The notes under the pieces are model-generated. The model worked only from the letters and a program-made list of their open reading frames with translations, ran no database searches and was not told the DNA's origin. DNA of 8,577 nt, from the NCBI GenBank assembly GCA_005877525.1, contig VBON01000082.1, forward strand, positions 1 to 8,577, in the 5' to 3' direction. Positions 5,826 through 8,577 of this stretch are shown here, piece by piece (within the stretch, counting starts at the first letter, position 1; each line of letters begins with the position of its first letter). Both the position numbers and the translations under genes were made by a program. The DNA is from Nitrospirota bacterium. GTDB taxonomy: Bacteria; Nitrospirota; Nitrospiria; Nitrospirales; NS-4.

Positions 5826-6620
5826 CTATTCTCGCTCAACCAGGGCGTGCCCGTATCGAAGCCGTTCGTACCGCTCGGTCCAGGCCTCGCGAAGGTCCGT
5901 CCCGCGACGCTGCAACCAGTTACCCCGCACCGTGCGACCCCATTTGTTTCTAAAATGCTCCAGATTCTGGGCCGGATAGCTCTGGGATTCCTGTCGCTTG
6001 ATGGCCTTTTGCGTGACCATGCCGAAGTGATGGATGAACGCGGAGCCGGTCACGGTAGCGGTAAATCCGGCCTGTTCCGCGCGCCAGAGGAAATCGATGT
6101 CTTCACAACCGCCGTACACGAACCCTTCGTCAAAAAATCCGGCGCGATCGAAGACTTCGCGTCGAATGAGCATGCAGGGCCCGCGCAATCCCCGGCGAGT
6201 CGCAGTCCTGCAGGCGGTCGTGAACTCCGCCGCGTAGCGGTCCAGTTCATAATCCAATGGGCCCTCGCGCATGGCGGGACTCACGATACCACATCCTGTG
6301 CGGTCCATGAAACCCAGAAGCGCCGACAACCATCCCATCGTGACGACAATGTCGTTGTTCAAAATCCCCACGATGTCGCCCCGGCTGGCGCGCACGCCCT
6401 GATTCCACGCCTTGGCGCATCCGAGATTCATCGGGTTCGTAATGACCCGCAGGTCACGGCCCTTGAGATATTCTGAAGTCCCGTCGGTCGACGCGATGTC
6501 AATGATAATGAGTTCGGCGGCCTGGTCTGGCAGCCGCTCGATGGACTCCACGCACTGCATGGTATGCATGAGCTGGTTGTAGACCGGAATGACGAGACTG
6601 ACGCTTGGGGTTTGCGTCAT
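5826..6620 (-). CDS. Family 2 glycosyltransferase, rhamnosyltransferase-like
   Basis: A 264-residue GT-A fold inverting glycosyltransferase. The N-terminal SLVIPVYNQ (8-16), the IIIDIASTDGTSEYL segment (38-52), ITNPMNLGCAKAWNQG (60-75) and LNND (87-90, the metal-binding DxD equivalent) are in the usual order, followed by GPCMLIRREVFDRAGFFDE (147-165) and GGCEDIDFLWRAEQAGF (170-186) with the probable catalytic E173/D174. This layout fits WbbL/rhamnosyltransferase-type members that add a sugar to a lipid-linked glycan at the inner face of the membrane. There is no membrane segment. In IDIAST the usual acidic D-N/D-x-S/G-x-D turn is shortened to D41-I-A-S-T-D46. ATG at 6620 overlaps the GT4 stop as ATGA. 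The exact donor cannot be read from sequence; the neighbouring UDP-xylose synthase makes UDP-xylose one candidate. Confidence 0.92.
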   Translation of the reverse strand: MTQTPSVSLVIPVYNQLMHTMQCVESIERLPDQAAELIIIDIASTDGTSEYLKGRDLRVITNPMNLGCAKAWNQGVRASRGDIVGILNNDIVVTMGWLSALLGFMDRTGCGIVSPAMREGPLDYELDRYAAEFTTACRTATRRGLRGPCMLIRREVFDRAGFFDEGFVYGGCEDIDFLWRAEQAGFTATVTGSAFIHHFGMVTQKAIKRQESQSYPAQNLEHFRNKWGRTVRGNWLQRRGTDLREAWTERYERLRYGHALVERE

Positions 6621-7765
6621 CGGGACACCGCCTTCGCCGCGGGAACCCTGCGCCCGAGCAATGTCCCGTATCCGGACACAAGTTGATCCATCATGCTTTC
6701 AACCGTGAAGTGGGTAGCGACTCTCGTCCGCCCGGCCTCTCCCAGTTGCCGGCATCGCGCCGGATACTGAAGGAGCTCCGACACGCTCTGCCCCAAGGCA
6801 TCCGGGTCGCCTGGCAAAACCACAATCCCTGTCTCCCCGTCCTGAACGATCTCGGGCAAGCCGCCGGTCGCAGTCGCCACCACGGGCTTGCGCATCGCCA
6901 TGGCCTCGAGGACCGCGATGCCGAATCCTTCCGTCAGAGCCGGGTGCACGTACAGGTCCATGGCCGCCAGGCAACTATATACCGGGTCCTGAAATCCGGC
7001 AAAATGGACGCGATTCGCGACTCCCAGTTCTTTTACCAGCGACCGCAACCGGGTCTCATAGGCGGCATTTCCGCCCCCCACGACCAGGTAATGGAGCTCA
7101 GGCAGCGATTTCAAAATCGTCGGCAGCGCCCTGAGCATAACCTCGTATCCTTTGCGGGGAAATAGGTTCCCCACAGTTCCAATGAGAGGGACGTCGGCCG
7201 GAATGCCGAACTCGTGCCGGATCTGATGACCGTCCGCTTGAACCGGAACGGCGCTGAGGTCCAACCCGCTATATAGGACACGGAGCCGCTCAGGCAAGAC
7301 CCCTCCGTCTTCCAACGATCGCTGAATCTGGCGGGATACGGGGAACACTCGATCGACCTCGTTAAGCTCATAGCGCCTCACCTTGGGAGGGTCGATTTCC
7401 TGCCGAACGTGCGCCACGATCGGAATTCTGAATCCAGCGACCGCACGCAGGGTCTGCGGAACCCACCAGATGTCATTCACATGAAGCACCAGCGGGCGTT
7501 TCGTCATAACAACTTCTCGCAACTCACGAACCGCCGACGCGCGTTTTGGATACGCCAAGAGCTTTCGCCAGGGCGGCATTGCTATAGCGTGATGTTCGAT
7601 CTTCCGACGGTCCAGTTCCTGAACGAGGGGCCCTTGCAGGGGGCAGGCGACGACCGGCTGGTATCCCAGGCTCGGAAGCTCGCCCAGCATCCGCAACAGT
7701 TCACGCTCGGCGCCTCCGATTTCGGTGATTCCATGAATGAAGAGAATTTTTAGTTTTTCCGACAA
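6617..7765 (-). CDS. GT4-type glycosyltransferase (GT-B fold)
   Basis: A 382-residue retaining glycosyltransferase of family 4. The N-terminal KILFIHGITEIGGAERELL (6-24) has the acceptor-side glycine loop. The C-terminal Rossmann domain shows GTVGNLFPRKGYEVML (196-211) with R204/K205 for the donor phosphates, YLVVGGG (226-232), NRVHFAGFQDPVYSCLAAMD (251-270), and the EX7E element E279-GFGIAVL-E287. The length is normal. The only start that keeps the first beta strand is TTG at 7765; AGGA lies 6 nt upstream and the next methionine is residue 26. The start overlaps the GT9 stop by 16 nt. It probably transfers a sugar from a nucleotide-sugar donor to the growing lipid-linked or core glycan in the cytoplasm. 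Donor and linkage cannot be told. Confidence 0.93.
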   Translation of the reverse strand: MSEKLKILFIHGITEIGGAERELLRMLGELPSLGYQPVVACPLQGPLVQELDRRKIEHHAIAMPPWRKLLAYPKRASAVRELREVVMTKRPLVLHVNDIWWVPQTLRAVAGFRIPIVAHVRQEIDPPKVRRYELNEVDRVFPVSRQIQRSLEDGGVLPERLRVLYSGLDLSAVPVQADGHQIRHEFGIPADVPLIGTVGNLFPRKGYEVMLRALPTILKSLPELHYLVVGGGNAAYETRLRSLVKELGVANRVHFAGFQDPVYSCLAAMDLYVHPALTEGFGIAVLEAMAMRKPVVATATGGLPEIVQDGETGIVVLPGDPDALGQSVSELLQYPARCRQLGEAGRTRVATHFTVESMMDQLVSGYGTLLGRRVPAAKAVSR

Positions 7766-8577
7766 GACTTTTCCTGCAATAAGGTCCGCACTGCGTGCCA
7801 GACTTCATCGAGAGAGATGAGCCGCATGCAATTTTCGTCTCCCCGAAAGCAATCGGGATGAAAACAACTGCGGCAGTCAAGCTGTTTGTAAAAGATCCGG
7901 TGCCCCACTCCGCAGGGTCCCCAGATGGCCGGATCGGAGGGGCCGAAGAGGCCGACCACCCTGGTGCCGACGGCGGCGGCGATATGCATCGGCCCGTTGT
8001 CATTGCTGATCATCAGGGTGGAGCGCTTCAGTACCGCTGCCACTTCCTGCAAACGGGTGCTGCCCGCGAGACTCCGGCAAGGAGTCATCATCGCCGTCCC
8101 GATCTCCCGCACAACCTGCCGGTCCTGGTCGCCTCCCAGGAAGAGGACCTGCGTCTGGGCCATGGTCTGAATGCGATCCGCGAGAGCAGCAAACCGCTCT
8201 CCCGGCCAGGCTTTGAACCACCATCGAGCCCCCGGATGAAGACACACAAAGGGTCTGTCTCCCTCGATCTGGGCTTCCTGGAGCAGACGCTTCGCGGCCA
8301 GCCTGGCATCTCGACCGACCGTGATGTCTGGGTCCGGTGCACGACCAGCCAGCCCAAGCGCTTTCACAGCCGCCAAATGATACTGGGCGGTGTGCATCCC
8401 GAATCGGTCTGCTTGGACGATGTCGGTATAGAGTCGTCCCCGCCAGCGATTCTCGCTGTTGTAGCCCACGCGAGTAGGCGCCCCCGACAACCAACTGAGG
8501 ATTGCTGAACGGTCTGCGTCGGTCAGATCCACCACGAGATCGAACCGCCGTCGGCGAAGCTCGGCCAACATCCGCCA
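7750..8577 (-). CDS. GT9 heptosyltransferase-like protein (5' end outside window)
   Basis: The 275 visible residues belong to the ADP-heptose:LPS heptosyltransferase family (WaaC/WaaF/RfaF type), a GT-B enzyme acting at the cytoplasmic face of the inner membrane. Seen in order are the DLVVDLTDADRSAILSWLSG segment of the N-terminal domain, VCLHPGARWWFKAWPGERFA (donor-domain entry with HPGA), VLFLGGDQD, and MISNDNGPMHIAAAVGTRV, followed by VGLFGPSDPAIWGP, which is the most diagnostic stretch. After it comes a cysteine-rich tail with CRSC, DCF and NCM, common in a subset of this family. Members are about 340-360 residues, so roughly 65-85 are missing beyond 8577; the frame is still open at the edge and the ATG at 8571 is internal. 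It is followed with a 16-nt overlap by the GT4 gene. It suggests a heptose-containing or otherwise LPS-core-like glycan. Confidence 0.93.
   Translation of the reverse strand, partial: WRMLAELRRRRFDLVVDLTDADRSAILSWLSGAPTRVGYNSENRWRGRLYTDIVQADRFGMHTAQYHLAAVKALGLAGRAPDPDITVGRDARLAAKRLLQEAQIEGDRPFVCLHPGARWWFKAWPGERFAALADRIQTMAQTQVLFLGGDQDRQVVREIGTAMMTPCRSLAGSTRLQEVAAVLKRSTLMISNDNGPMHIAAAVGTRVVGLFGPSDPAIWGPCGVGHRIFYKQLDCRSCFHPDCFRGDENCMRLISLDEVWHAVRTLLQEKSCRKN
7772..7775 (-). promoter_or_regulatory. Shine-Dalgarno supporting a TTG start of the GT4 gene
   Basis: On the minus strand AGGA is followed by 6 nt and then TTG at 7765-7763. No ATG or GTG in the same frame would keep the conserved N-terminal strand, so this site decides the start. 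It lies within the final codons of the GT9 gene. Confidence 0.55.

Noticed and set aside
7795..8508. Plus-strand open frame of 237 codons opposite the GT9 gene
   Set aside because: The minus strand here encodes unmistakable GT9 motifs; the plus-strand translation looks like low-information antisense.
1..8577. CRISPR arrays, tRNA or rRNA genes, insertion sequences, toxin-antitoxin pairs
   Set aside because: No regularly spaced repeats, no cloverleaf or rRNA-like sequence, and no transposase or toxin-like reading frame was found on reading both strands.

Overview
The window is a stretch of a bacterial cell-surface polysaccharide (LPS, capsule or exopolysaccharide) gene cluster. Every gene I can support lies on the minus strand, so transcription runs from high to low coordinates. 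Moderately high GC, heptosyltransferase-type GT9 and heptose-type enzymes, and an UpxY/RfaH-like antiterminator point to a Gram-negative-type envelope. The protein style would fit Nitrospirota or a similar lineage, but that is an impression; there is no rRNA or marker gene to settle it.

Region 1 (8577 down to 4064) is a tightly packed five-gene unit: a 5'-truncated GT9 heptosyltransferase-like gene, a GT4 glycosyltransferase starting with TTG, a GT2 glycosyltransferase, a UDP-glucuronate decarboxylase (UDP-xylose synthase), and an unrecognised 255-residue protein with a possible nucleotide-sugar-transferase look. Genes overlap by 4-16 nt or are 2 nt apart, so they are probably translationally coupled.

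Region 2 (4063 down to 3609) is 455 bp without a gene. It holds an AT-rich patch with several small inverted repeats and a candidate promoter, then, just before the next gene, a terminator-like structure ending in seven U residues.

Region 3 (3608 down to 1866) carries a NusG-paralogue antiterminator of the UpxY/RfaH type and, 8 nt downstream, an L-2-hydroxyglutarate oxidase (LhgO) type gene. The latter is broken by an exact 16-bp tandem duplication; removing one copy restores a 403-residue open frame.

Region 4 (1865 down to 1) is a 129-bp spacer with a candidate promoter, then a GmhA-like SIS isomerase, a GmhB-like HAD phosphatase and a transaldolase-family protein that runs off the window. 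These three genes overlap one another and look like a sugar-phosphate supply module, perhaps for a heptose or related sugar. The glycosyltransferases of region 1 would build the glycan, the decarboxylase would supply UDP-xylose, and the antiterminator would let polymerase read through the second operon.

The most interesting items are the recent-looking frameshift in the lhgO-like gene, the terminator-like element directly upstream of an antiterminator gene, and the altered metal sites in the SIS and HAD proteins.
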